Positions 45,433 to 56,428 of a stretch of 64,000 bases of DNA are shown in pieces (the first letter of the stretch is position 1; every line of letters starts with the position of its first letter). The notes under the pieces were generated by a model. It searched no databases. It was not told the origin of the DNA and saw nothing but the letters and a program-made list of their open reading frames with translations. The position numbers and the translations under genes were made by a program. The stretch is from Pseudoneurospora amorphoporcata (lineage: Eukaryota > Ascomycota > Sordariomycetes > Sordariales > Sordariaceae): the NCBI GenBank assembly GCA_033297205.1, contig MU859142.1, forward strand, positions 1 to 64,000, in the 5' to 3' direction.

Positions 45433-47879
45433 TCAATCCACGTACGCGGCATGGTGAATCGGGATGATCCTTAGTTCCATTCTGTCGGACAAAGACTAGC
45501 CGCGTGTTGCATCTGAGCACTCGAAATCTGGGATGATGGCTTTCTTGGATACACATCCTTGTCCGGCTTCGTCCATCGGAAGTTAAAGGCCCTATATTGG
45601 ACATCTGGTTCAGGATTATAAACATTAGCTCGGATGGCACATGCTGCTTGGTTTCAGATGGACCTGCTTGTCATTTCCATGTTGCTGCTGCTCGACGACT
45701 AAGCTCAGTTATGGAGGGTCTCATGGGTGGTTACTGCTCTGGTCACCCTAAACTTCACAACATCACCGGAGACGGCCGGGAGCTCTTCCGACGGGCAGTT
45801 GTCTTCCACGAACGAGTCATATCTGCAGTCTTCCAAACTGGCGGATACATCAGCATAAAACGTGTTTTATTTCATTTCATAAAAGCGAAACGCCTAGGCT
45901 GCATCATTTACAGTCCTGGGGCGGACCGATGAACTTGGTCCGGATGAAAAGAGGGGGAACTAGGAGGGTCCTGTTCGGTCTTGTTGGCCCTTTTTAATGT
46001 CATTCCTGTCATCGTTGGTATCGGTTGGCTTGGGCCATATACACTGCATTTCACACATTCGAACGCATTTACAGAGGAGCGTCTCTCTTAAACATGGCGG
46101 GCAGGCGGAAAACTTAAAGGTTATAGCACAGGGTTCAAAACTTCATTTGGGATCATGCTGTGGCTTCTTTTGTTCGTTTGTCGACGCATCATTGACCGGC
46201 CTGAATGATATCATTGCTTCATCTGGAGGGATTTTTTTTCCCTTCCCTTTCCTTGCTCTACACCATTTCTCCCTCTCTTCCCTCTTCTTCGGAAAGTTTC
46301 ATTCATTTTGCCGCAAAACCCACCCCTCAGGACGAGGGACTTCCTGCCCGTTATTTTTAGGGACCTACTTCCGGTGCGAATGTCGACTGCATCCGAATGG
46401 CGCGGAATCTCTCTGAGACCAGGCCGATTCTGAAGCCCGGGCTCGCTATCCTTGCTTCAGACCTCATCAGGGATGCTGTCAGCAATTCACCCATTCGGAA
46501 ATCGGGAAGCAGGGAAAAGAGGGAGACGTGGTTTGCCAACGGAAAGAAGCGAACAGAATAAAAGGAGGCATCGGACGGCTACGAAGAGAAGGGGAAGAGG
46601 ATATAGCAAGTTTTCGGGTTATTTATTGTTTTTCTTTTTTTTTTCCTGGCACGCTTGTTTGGTTTCACATTTGATACCGGAGTATCCTAGAAGCGAACGA
46701 CAAAAGTTCGGCGCACAAAGTTTGATTAGATCATGGAAAGGGAGTGTGGCAAAAGGCGTGCGTGTTTTTTCTTTTTCTTTTTACTTTAAAGAAAGGGATG
46801 ATTGATTGAATTGATACAAGCAAATCTGGGGAGGGAAATGGTTATGGTTCATTGGGTTATACTGGTCTCTGGTTTCTGGCTTCGGTTTCTGGGTCAATGC
46901 AATGTGAACATGTAAAAGGAACAAAGAAGAAGACGAACGACGAAGAAGCATAAGATAAAAGGAAGTAGTGAAAAAGCAAAACATAAAAAACGAAAGAAAA
47001 AAAATGGTAAAAAATATCAAAATCTCCCAAAACCTTTTCTTACCTTCCATCGTCTTGTGCTTGTGCTTTGAAGTTACCCGACATCACGAACTCAAACAGA
47101 AAGAGATGTCATCACCAGGAGAAACGAGCAACAAAACGAAACATGAACTATGTCTCATCATACAGATGACAAACACAGTCCCGATGTACACACTGATAAG
47201 AACAACAAAACGTGAGAAAATTCTCCAGCTCTCTAGACCTTCGTGCCTTGCCATCACCAGCTAGCTATATAACCTGCGATTTTCTTCAGGAGATTAGCTG
47301 AATCACATACATAATCTCCATTATCATCACTCCCATCTTTCGTGATACATCTTACAGGAAACAAGACAACACTGACCCTTTCCAGACATAAAAACGTTCA
47401 GACTCACTACGAAGCCTCCGACAATATCGATTTTGAAATATTTCTATATAGAACCATATCATTACAAAAGCATTTACGGTGCAGCGATATGTGAAGAGCG
47501 ATGCCCCATTAAGGTATTATTACGCCGGTGAATTGATCGGCGCCTATGAACCTATCTGTAACCGACTGTAAAGCACTTTAGCAAATCCAAATCCCCCGTG
47601 ATATTCCATTCCATGATTGTCGTTAATCATGGCCCTTTTGTTCCCTGTTCCTTCTTGTTCTCTGTGATCTTTCTTTTTCGTGAACTTCCTGTCCCTGTCT
47701 GTGTCTTAGGAGGAGGAAGAAATGAATGACGTGTGCAGTAGAAGAATGCATGTGGGGGAAAAAAAAGAAAAAAGAAGAGAGGACAAGGCCCGCTCCGAAA
47801 ACTCCTAACGCCACCCACATATACCGAGCACGTACAGCCAGAAAACTCAAAGCCTAGCCCTCGTCTCTTCCTCTTCACC
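45433..47879. other. Convergent intergenic region, no gene recognised
   Basis: It lies between the 3' ends of two convergent genes. It is AT-richer from 46600 on, with A and T tracts. No frame resembles a known protein. Confidence 0.5.
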
Positions 47880-48984
47880 TTAAACGACCCAGTAAACATC
47901 CACCTGGATGCGCTTGATGTAGTTGGCCCAGCCTCCGAATCTCGCCTTGGCCCAGACAGTGACTACATCACCAAGCTTCAAGTCCCTCACGAACTTTCCG
48001 TCGCCCGTCGCCCGGCCACGGCCGATTTTGGGTAAGGGGTTTTCCACCAGGCCCTCCTCACAACCATGGCCGGTGTCGAAATAATGAGCGCTCGACATGT
48101 CGTCGGTCCACTTCCACTCCACTTCGTATTGGTGGAATTCTCCATTGGCCACCTCGTTGCACTGGATCATAGTATCTTCTTCGGCGTGTAGTGGTAAGTC
48201 AAAACTGTGCGGTCCCTGCACATGGCGCTCACTGCCATCCTCATGGTTGACCTCGCGCACTTTGGGAATAAGGGTGGAGAGCGTCTGAGGATCAAAGGTG
48301 GGCTTGTCAATGCCGTCCTTGGTTTGGAGGCACCTTTCGAGGCCGACATCGAACCAGGTATAAGAGCCGTTGTAAGTCCGGCGGGTGCCCCACTCTCCGC
48401 CCCAGCCTTGGTCGTGGGAGACGATGGTGAATTTGATCTTGCGGCATGGATGACTGAGGGTGGGGGCTATCAGGGACTGATAAGTGTCGACGGGGAACTC
48501 TTTGAGCTCGCGAGGGATCGGCTCGAGTGGGGTTTCGCGGTTGCGGTCATGTTTGAAGAACGAGGAAGGCGGCTTAACGAAACCAAGGGGAAGGGTGCGC
48601 AACTGCTTGTCGAGAATGAGCAGGTTAGTATAAGGGTCAGGCCCAATAGCCCGGGGCATCCAAACTCACCAAGAAGGCGTTCTCCGAGCTGGGGTCTCCT
48701 CCGTTGACAACCCGTTGTGTTTGGGGCCAATCACTGTAGTCGATGAGGGTAGATGTATGGGGCCAGTACTCGGCATGATCGATGATACTGTTAATGATCT
48801 CGGGTGGAAGTTGAAGAGCCTTTTCCAGCATCGCCCTAACGAAGATTACCTCCATGGCGGTAGGTTGGTAGGGGTTTGCGGTACGGTCGATGACATCTTG
48901 GTCCTGGGTTGCGGAGTCACCCGCACTCAGCGGGTTGACCATATTCAGGGTGAGTGTTTTGAATATGGAGGACAAAAATTCCAT
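47880..48984 (-). CDS. Uncharacterised fungal protein with F-box-like N-terminus, 346 aa
   Basis: Two exons on the minus strand (48984-48670 and 48605-47880) are joined by a 64-bp phase-0 intron with GTGAGT donor, TACTAAC branch point and AAG acceptor; a CAG acceptor three bases later would delete one Gln. Residues about 50-70 (ALQLPPEIINSIIDHAEYWP) resemble the LPxE...I..A start of fungal F-box-like proteins. The C-terminal half contains beta-rich blocks such as RKIKFTIVSHDQGWGGEWGT, TWFDVGLERC, and a final module DLKLGDVVTVWAKARFGGW. The protein resembles a conserved ascomycete family of unknown function. No signal peptide or membrane segment is visible. It is divergent from the O-acetyltransferase gene, sharing an ~890-bp upstream region. 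Confidence 0.8.
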
Positions 48985-49874
48985 GGCACGAGGGAGTCGT
49001 GGTTCAATTCTCGAAGAGTGTTCGGGGCTGTTGACTATTTAACCTTTCCCGGAAACCTCGAATGCGGTGAGAAGAACGGCAAGATATTGGAGCACAACAA
49101 CAGTCAAGTGACTAGGTGACAGATGGAAGATAGCAAGGTAAGACTAGGAGTGCGGTGGTGGATGTTCAACTGGAGATAGACAGTGAACGGGAAGCCTAGA
49201 CCAAGATTGATGGATCCGTCAAGGTTCTGGAACTTGAAGAGTGAAGGGTGGTTGTTAAGGTAGTCGACAGAGTGGTGCCTTTGGAATATGCGTGGTAAGG
49301 TGTTGGTGAACACGGCTATGGTGGGGCAGCGTAAGTGCGTGCGGTTGCACCAGTGACATCACCCGTCGTACCCCGCAGTGTACCCATTGAGGGGCTTCCC
49401 GCTGGCCTCCGGATGGTCGCAGTGCGGTGGATTCACAGGGTCCGGCAGTCACTCTGGACACACCCCAGGGGTGAATAACGCGCAAGCATCCTACCCGCGC
49501 CCGGGCAGCACGTGAAATGACGAATTATGTTAGCGCCGCCGAGATTTCTCAGAACACTGCAACAATGTCCCGAATCCCGATCGTGGTTAAAAAGAGAGCC
49601 TTTGGGTTTGTATTATTCCCCGGATTTGACCGCATCCAATTCGGTTTCGTCTTGGCCCCGAACTGGGCAACTGGGATTACCAAGCTCCATTCTCTCCCCA
49701 CCATGAGCTCCGGGTTCGCAGTAGCGTCTAGAGTCAATTCCAGCGTTTTCCCCTAACAAGGTAAATTACAAACATTGATCATCACCTCCGTGCTATAACA
49801 TCTGTTCCTGTCTGTGCCTGTGTCAACCGACGGTAGCAACGTCTAGAACACAAGCTCCAGAACAGATCAACACC
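48985..49874. other. Divergent promoter region
   Basis: The region between the two divergent start codons must carry both promoters. No individual site can be assigned with confidence, and no gene is seen. Confidence 0.5.
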
Positions 49875-51455
49875 ATGCGGTCACAGAAACAGATCGCCGC
49901 CTCACTGCGGAGGGCTTCGGCAGCCCTGTCCCACGCATCCTCCAGCCCCGCGACATCACAGTCATCCAGAACCGCCGCGGTAGCTGGACTGCGGTCATCC
50001 CGAGCTCAACCACAACAGCAACAGCAACGATGCCTACACAAACAGGCGCCCCGACGCAGCGGCGCTTCCAATCCCGCCATGGCCTTCCCCTGCCTGGATG
50101 CCCTGGAAACCCGGTCCGAAACCCTCAAGAAGCGCTCCGACTCGAGCGGCCCCGAGCCATCCTATGTTGCCGGCGCCACCCAGACCTTCCACTGCGATGA
50201 ACCCCTACTGCTCGACTGGGGTGGCGTGCTCCCCGAGTTCAACATCGCCTACGAATCGTGGGGTGAGATGAACGCCGACAAGTCCAACGTTATTCTTCTA
50301 CACACGGGTCTTTCAGCTTCGTCCCACGCCCACTCTACGCCTGCTAACCCCCAGCCCGGATGGTGGGAGAAGTTCATCGGGCCCGGCCTGTCCCTCGACA
50401 CCGATAGATACCACATCATTTGCACGAACGTCATCGGCGGCTGCTACGGCTCAACGGGACCGAGTAGCATCGACCCAGCCGACGGGCAGCGCTATGCCAC
50501 CAGGTTCCCTATACTTACGCTGGAGGATATGGTACGGGCCCAGTTCCGTCTGTTGGATAACCTGGGAGTCAAGAAGCTGTACGCCAGTGTGGGATCTAGT
50601 ATGGGAGGCATGCAATCTCTTGCGGCCGGTGTGCTATTCTCCGAGCGTGTTGGCCGGATCGTCTCGATCAGCGGCTGCGCCCGGAGTCACCCTTACAGCA
50701 TTGCGATGCGGCACACGCAGCGACAGGTCCTCATGATGGACCCCAACTGGAATCGAGGGTTCTATTATGACAACGTCCCTCCACACGCTGGCATGAAGCT
50801 GGCGCGCGAGATCGCGACTGTCACTTATCGGTCAGGTCCCGAATGGGAGCTGAGGTTCGGCCGTAGGAGGGCGGATCCTAGGAAGCCACCCGCTCTTTGC
50901 CCAGACTATCTCATCGAGACCTATCTGGATCATGCGGGAGAGAAGTTTTGCCTGACATACGACCCCAACAGTTTGCTGTACGTCAGCAAGGCCATGGATC
51001 TCTTCGATCTCGGTCAATCGTGCCAAAAGGCTGCGGCCACCAGACGGGCTGAGCGGTTGGAGTCTATACAAAAGGGGGTATTCGCATCAAATGGAAACAC
51101 GTCCTGCAGCTTGACGTTGCCAGACAAGCCCTACGAGGAGCAAGCCGAGTCTGGAGGCGAGGTACAGCCTGATACCAAGTCGGCCGCCCAGTCAGACTCG
51201 TCGAACAAGCCACCCGAGGATTTGATCCAGGGCTTGTCTGCCCTGCGGGACCACCCGGCGCTGGTCATGGGTGTGGCCAGTGATATCCTGTTCCCGGCAT
51301 GGCAGCAGCGTGAGATTGCCGATGCTCTGAGGCTGACCGGAAACCGGAACGTGGCGTATTACGAGTTGAGCGAAGAGCAGAGCATGTTTGGTCATGACAC
51401 GTTCTTGTTGGACGTGAAGAATGTTGGAGGAGCTATCAAGAACTTTTTGCAATGA
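49875..51455 (+). CDS. Serine/homoserine O-acetyltransferase (MetX/Met2-CysA family), probably mitochondrial
   Basis: The intronless 526-aa alpha/beta hydrolase belongs to the homoserine O-acetyltransferase family, which uses acetyl-CoA to activate homoserine or serine for sulfur assimilation. The nucleophile elbow is GSSMGG with Ser242. The other triad members are most likely Asp470 in VASDILFP and His507 in [17 protein letters not shown] marks the oxyanion and substrate region. The first ~60 residues are Arg/Ser/Ala/Gln-rich without acidic residues, a typical mitochondrial targeting signal. Residues about 405-445 form a polar insert ([20 protein letters not shown]). Fungal members with this transit peptide (Aspergillus CysA, fission yeast Cys2) are serine O-acetyltransferases feeding cysteine synthesis, so I favour that activity; homoserine acetylation is the alternative. 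Confidence 0.9.
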   Translation: MRSQKQIAASLRRASAALSHASSSPATSQSSRTAAVAGLRSSRAQPQQQQQRCLHKQAPRRSGASNPAMAFPCLDALETRSETLKKRSDSSGPEPSYVAGATQTFHCDEPLLLDWGGVLPEFNIAYESWGEMNADKSNVILLHTGLSASSHAHSTPANPQPGWWEKFIGPGLSLDTDRYHIICTNVIGGCYGSTGPSSIDPADGQRYATRFPILTLEDMVRAQFRLLDNLGVKKLYASVGSSMGGMQSLAAGVLFSERVGRIVSISGCARSHPYSIAMRHTQRQVLMMDPNWNRGFYYDNVPPHAGMKLAREIATVTYRSGPEWELRFGRRRADPRKPPALCPDYLIETYLDHAGEKFCLTYDPNSLLYVSKAMDLFDLGQSCQKAAATRRAERLESIQKGVFASNGNTSCSLTLPDKPYEEQAESGGEVQPDTKSAAQSDSSNKPPEDLIQGLSALRDHPALVMGVASDILFPAWQQREIADALRLTGNRNVAYYELSEEQSMFGHDTFLLDVKNVGGAIKNFLQ

Positions 51456-52038
51456 CTAAACGTGGAGAGGGGTGTATAATACCAGAGATTTTTAAGTTCG
51501 AAGATGGAGGAAGCTACAGTAATAGAAGCGAGAGCGAAACGGGAATAACAGACCCTAAGCTATACCATATGCAAGCACATCCCGCCTTTCGATTCCGTGG
51601 ACTACCTGATAATTCATGATCCGCAAAATGTAAGCAGTAGTTGCAGGATCAGTATCATCCACAGACAATACGTCCGAGGAAGCTGCAAAAGTCGTCAGTG
51701 TAGCCCTGTATTCGTCGACAACAAAACTTGATGCAATTTCTTTGGCATTACGACCCAAAGATCACCGAGTTGCACCACCGGTGCTCGGGGATAAGCGCGT
51801 TATGTTTAGGAGAAACACTGGTTGCCGGGTTTATCTCTCTTAACTCCCGTGATCTCATGACGAACATGCTATGAAGCCATCCCGACGGAAGTCCCGCGGA
51901 CATGACTTGTTCTTGTATATTATTCAAGAGCCCGAGCTCTGTGGTAAACAACTCGAGATATACACCACATCCCCAAGACAAATCCAACTGCTTGAAAACA
52001 CCCTCCCACTCACCCAACTCAGAATCACAACCACGCCC
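51456..52038. other. Intergenic, no gene recognised
   Basis: It contains the 3' flank of the acetyltransferase gene and the former promoter of the dehydrogenase pseudogene. Only short meaningless frames occur. Confidence 0.5.
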
Positions 52039-52885
52039 ATGGCTCCAACAACCTACCAAAAGCTTCTCAATAAGCACGTCCTCATTATCGGCGGTTCTTC
52101 CGGCCTAGGGGCCGGCGTCGCCGAAGCCTCTAGCATCCGGAGCCTTCGTAACCATCGCCTCCTCCCCGCAATCCAAAATTGACGCTACCATCGTCCGGCT
52201 CCGCCAACTCTACCCAGAGTTTAGTCTCAAGATGCAGGGGATCGCCGTTGAATATTTCTGCTTCCGCCTCTTCGTCCTCTTCGCAGCACTCTGGGACAGA
52301 AGCAGAGGCAGACACAGACCCCGACACAGTCCTCGAACATAAACTCCACCACCTCTTCCTCACCGCGCCCACCCTCCAACCCAAACCCCAAAAAGAGTCA
52401 ACCACGTAATCCTCACAGCCGCCGACCCCCTTTCCGTCTACCCCCTCTCCTCCCCAAGTCTAACCCCATCCACCATCCTCGCAGCCTCCCACTTCCGCCA
52501 CACTCTCCCGCTCATCCTCGCCAAAGTTTCGTTGCAACACCTCACCGCATCCCTTACCTCTTCCCTGACCCTCTCCTCCGGAACCCCAGCTGAAAAACCC
52601 TGTCCGGCTGCTCGCTCCTTAGTTACTCCGCCGGCGGGCTGATTTCCCTCGCAAAAGCCCTGGCGCTGGGGATGAAGCCCGTGAGGGTGAATGTGGTTAG
52701 AGCTGGGTTTGTCGATATGGGATCATGGAGCGATAGTTTGGCGAGGAGGCGAGGGAGGAGATGACGAGGGGGGTTAAAGAAAAGGCTTTGACGGAACGGG
52801 AGGGACGGGTGGAGGATGTGGTGGAGGGGTATGCATATGTGGTTGCTGAGGGATGGGAATGCGATGGGGGGTGTGGCGGGAAGTG
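52039..52885 (+). pseudogene. Short-chain dehydrogenase/reductase pseudogene with several frameshifts
   Basis: From an ATG at 52039 the translation reads into a Rossmann nucleotide-binding motif (NKHVLIIGGSSGLGAGVAEA). Homology then continues in other frames: FVTIASSPQSKI and LRQLYPEF after a shift near 52128, a further shift near 52240, HVILTAADPLS after about 52400, then YSAGGLISLAKALALG with VRVNVVRAGFVDMGSW, and a last shift near 52740 to EGYAYVVAEG. This is the full domain order of a classical fungal SDR of about 280 residues, broken by at least four frameshifts plus stops. None of the breaks has intron signals. The usual catalytic YxxxK is not intact (Tyr is followed by SAGG). It is dead unless the assembly is faulty here. 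Confidence 0.78.
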
Positions 52886-53249
52886 ACGGGGGGTTTTGGT
52901 TGTTTAGGGTTGGTTAAGGTCGAGAGGTTATCTTGAAAGATTGTTTAACTCACCCATTAGGAGGGAGTGTTTTGAAGCTGTCGTGATCTTCAGGGCCATC
53001 CGTGTCCACGGCAACGAGCGGCCAGTGGTGGAGAAAGGCGCCCGGGTTTATTGCCATCCGCAGGGCATTGCAACGCTGTGCCAGTGAAGTTGCCCCTCTA
53101 TTAGGTTTCCCGGCATACTGTACTACTAAAGGCATCATAGAAACTGTTAAAAAGCGTGAGTGAAAAGAAAAGTCGAATCCAAGTTGTGATCACATACCTT
53201 TGTGCCTAACAAAGAAGAGTTGAGAAGCAACAGCAATCAGAACGTCAAA
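52886..53249. other. Intergenic, promoter of the AlaX-like gene
   Basis: No coding sequence is seen. The stretch holds the upstream region of the next gene. Confidence 0.5.
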
Positions 53250-54144
53250 ATGGTCAGTGTCGAAATCACTATATGATAGCGTTGGCTGAGCACTAACGCT
53301 CGCACAGGGCAGCACCGCCGCGCGAACATACCTGGCTTTTCACCACAATGCCAAGCTCTACAAGCTCTCAACCGTGGTCTCGGCGATCAAGTCCTTTTCT
53401 GCCCTGGAAGAAGCCAACAAGCTTCTCTTCAAGAAGGGCAAAGACGATGACTCGAAAGGCACAGAGGATGAGTTCGCCATCGTGACCGAGAAGACCATCT
53501 TTCACCCTCAAGGAGGCGGCCAACCCTCCGATGAAGGCGTCATGACCAAGGGAGATGACGGTGTCTTCCGTGTGAGCATGGTTCGGATGGACGCCGTGAA
53601 CGACGGACAAGTCCTCCACTTTGGCCGGTTCGACTCTTCCTCTGCCAACAGGTTCCAAGTAGGCGACACAGTGGAGCAGTCCATCGACGTCGACAAGCGT
53701 CTCTTGTACTCACGTCTACATACCGCGGGCCACGTCCTAGGAGCTGCGGTCCGGCACTTGCTCGAGAAGGAAATTCCCGGGTTCGACGAGCTGAAGGCGT
53801 CACACGCCCCAGGTAATGCGGCGTGCGAGTTCCAGGGCTCGATCGAGGGAAAATGGAAGGAGCCAATCCAGCAGAAGCTTGATGAATACATTGACAAGGC
53901 GATGCCGGTCGAGGTGGATTTCTGGGACGAGGAGGATTTCCGGAAGAACGGGCTGGAGAGGCTCATTCCCGATAGGAGCTTGACACAGCCGGGGGAGAAG
54001 TTCAGGGTGGTCAAGATTGTGGGCGCCGAGGTGTATCCATGCGGCGGAACGCATGTTGATACCACGGATTTGTGTGGAAAGACGACGGTGAAGAAGATTT
54101 CGAGGAGTAAGGGGACTTCGAGGGTGTCTTATAACGTGGATTGA
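53250..54144 (+). CDS. AlaX-type alanyl-tRNA editing protein
   Basis: The 279-aa product is the stand-alone counterpart of the alanyl-tRNA synthetase editing domain, which hydrolyses mischarged Ser/Gly-tRNA(Ala) in the cytosol. The four zinc ligands are in place: HTAGH (His139, His143) and CGGTH (Cys246, His250). FHPQGGGQPSDEG (about residues 77-89) is the N-terminal family signature. Exon 1 is only the ATG (53250-53252). A 55-bp intron follows (53253-53307; GTCAGT donor, CACTAAC branch point, CACAG acceptor), and exon 2 (53308-54144) encodes GSTAARTYLAFHH... in phase 0. The frame of exon 2 is open upstream of the signature and has no suitable ATG, which supports the split start. Codon use and integrity look normal, in contrast to the pseudogenes on both sides. 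Confidence 0.88.
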
Positions 54145-54467
54145 GGGGGTCTGAACTGGATCATTGGCTTGGGAGTCGAAAGGCGCCTAGAAACGGAAGA
54201 CTTGTCCCCCATTAGGTCAAAGTGCAGCGTCTTCATGTTCTGTTTGCATATCGCAGATAAGAAGGGCAAAAATGAGCAAGGCTCTTTCATCAGATTTAGA
54301 GTAATGGAATGCAAGGGGCCATAGTGGAAAGATTCACAGTCGGGTCTGTAGCCAAAGAGGAGATGAATGATAGATGACCTGAATGAGGAGCTGGGAACGT
54401 GAAGCAAACAGCAGTGGCTTGCCCTGTCGAAAAGGCAAGGTACAGTTGGTGAAATGTGGGCCAGCCT
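54145..54467. other. 3' flank of the AlaX-like gene
   Basis: Nothing recognisable is present apart from the expected terminator region. Confidence 0.5.
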
Positions 54468-54793
54468 TTCCCACACTCAAACGCCTGGCCATTTCCTTGG
54501 CATGGTGCGCGTTGCGCACACACACGATATTTGACATTTTGGACCTTGGAAACGAAAGAGGAAAATTAAGAAATTCGAGTTTCTCATAATGAGAATTACT
54601 ATACTAATAGTTTTAGCTACGCTAATTCCAAATCTATAATCGGTTTTTTCGTATTTCTGCATTTGGTGGGGATGCGCGCCGATAAAGTCTGGTTCGTTTC
54701 GTTTCGAAGGTCCAAAATGTCTCGTGTTGTGTGTGTGTTGTGTGTGCAACGCGCACCATGCCAAGAAAATGGCCAGGCGTTTGAGTGTGGGAA
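54468..54793. mobile_element. Fold-back element with ~95-bp inverted repeats
   Basis: Left arm 54468-54560 and right arm about 54691-54793 are near-perfect reverse complements. Both contain CCCACACTCAAACGCCTGGC, CATGGTGCGCGTTGC and ACATTTTGGACCTT, with a variable CA/TG dinucleotide run between them. The ~130-bp centre is AT-rich and noncoding. The structure suits a MITE or other fold-back element; I found no target-site duplication. Confidence 0.75.
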
Positions 54794-55209
54794 CTGTACA
54801 ATCAATGCAATGCTCATGCGGGAAAAGGGGCAAAATACTTGGAGTCACCCCCGCGACATCGGTCGACAACCGAACATGGCAAGTGCGACACCTCCAGACG
54901 TACTTCATGTCTACGGAAATTACATGACGAGAAAATTCTTTCGCTGTCATCACTTCCTCTTCCCTTCCGCAGTGTAGCAACCTGTCATCTTTCATCTTCA
55001 AGCCATCTTCGATACTCGTTTCTTTTTCACAGCCTCATGGGAAACACAATGATAGACGCCCACCACGATGCTACCCAAGTAATCACATCGTCGCGCGAGT
55101 ATCCTACGTCCTCCAGTCGTCGTTCCAGATTGGGACAAGCAAAATGACTAGCTAGTCTCAAAATGATGTCGGCGCCGTTCTGGCCACCCCAGGCATCATT
55201 TGCTGCACC
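54794..55209. other. Intergenic, no gene recognised
   Basis: No coding or structural feature is evident. Confidence 0.45.
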
Positions 55210-55706
55210 ATGAAGAGCAATGTTCCTGACGATTCCGACATCGACATCGTCCTAGTTCCCGGTCTAGGCGCCCACCCCGAGAAAAGCTGGGAGCGTGAAA
55301 ATGACAAGAACCGCTTCAACTGGGCTTCAATGGTGCTGATATTGCTTCTGCCGCCGTCATGTTCTCTCGTCTCGCCGAAAAGACTGGCTTTGGTGCAGTA
55401 GCCTCAAAGCTGTTGGAAGACTTGACCCCGGGAAATAGTTATCTCAAGTCCATCCGGGAAGAGTTTGCCACCTTGATCACCAAGCTCACTCACAAGATCT
55501 ACGTATTATGCTTTTACGAAGAGCGACCAACAAACTTCGCTGAAATGGCACACCTACCCGGTAAGGCCAATTTTGCTAATATTGTTATGCCCAAGGTATA
55601 TGAAGACTTTGTTACCGCAGATTCAGCGACGCTTGATGGCTACGACAAACTAGGGTTAGCACGCAACCATCGAAACCTGGTCAAATTCGATGGCCCAGCA
55701 CGTTAG
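55210..55706 (+). pseudogene. SesB-like alpha/beta hydrolase pseudogene (NLR-associated type), catalytic region deleted
   Basis: The first part reads DIDIVLVPGLGAHPEKSWE, the N-terminal strand and turn of the SesB-like esterase/lipase domain found alone or as the effector domain of fungal NLR-type proteins involved in heterokaryon incompatibility. After FNW, homology resumes in another frame with FNGADIASAAVMFSRLAEK, then KLLEDLTPGNSYL, VLCFYEERPTNFAEMAHLPG, SATLDGYDKLGLARNHRNLV and KFDGP before a stop. The missing ~80-100 residues would contain the GxSxGG nucleophile elbow. There is no NACHT or NB-ARC domain downstream. Deletion, frameshift and C-terminal truncation make this a pseudogene. 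Confidence 0.78.
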
Positions 55707-55795
55707 CAGCTCCAGGGCTAGCGACGGTGTTTGAAAATGAACAAGCACAACAGGCATTCCACTAATGGGTGGCATACAACCAAGCACTATCTTCC

Positions 55796-56428
55796 ATGGC
55801 GGCTCAAATAGGAAACGGTCAGTATATGGCATACAGCGATATGTCTTCATATGATGGCCGTTCATGGGGTCAGCAAGTTCCTGCAGCGGTGTCCCATTAG
55901 GGTATGGCTGCAAACTATGGCAATATATATTCAGCATACGCCCCAACAGCCCATACTCATGATCCCCAGAATGTCCGTGAAGTTGTATCACCAACTACTC
56001 TACCTCAGCAACAATTCACGCAGCCGCAGCCGCAGCAGCAGCAGCAATCACAACGAGGGGCATACAATCCAACAGTGCAAACGCAGGTCGGACCCCCTAT
56101 TGCCGGCTATATTGTGTACACAAATGAAGGGCAGCCCTAGTACTACCAGCCATACCACGTCATCCGGAAGCAGGGGAGCAGTCCTTTGCTCAATGCCAGC
56201 AGCAATAGCGGATCAAGTCTTGGTGGCGGAGGAAGCAGCACCGCTGTCAGCAATAGTCAAACTAGTGTAGGCGGAGGAGTACCGAGCAAGTCACCACCAC
56301 CTTCGGCTTCAACACCGACGTCACCTCCGCTACCTGCACGACCGGCACCAGCTTCAGGATTACAGCGCCAGCCTAAACCGCAGAGTTCCAGCTTCTTTAA
56401 GGGGATGTTCAATAAGAATGCTTCATGA
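55796..56428 (+). pseudogene. Gln/Ser/Pro-rich gene interrupted by in-frame TAG codons
   Basis: An ATG at 55796 opens a frame that continues with uniform composition to a stop at 56428, interrupted by TAG at 55898-55900 and 56138-56140. Both sit where a Gln codon (CAG) is likely, since the surroundings are Gln-rich (LPQQQFTQPQPQQQQQSQRG). Earlier parts read AQIGNGQYMAYSDMSSYDGR; the end is Pro/Ser-rich and finishes SSSFFKGMFNKNAS. I do not recognise the family. Its position directly after the hydrolase remnant could make it the tail of that gene, or an independent gene. Confidence 0.5.
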
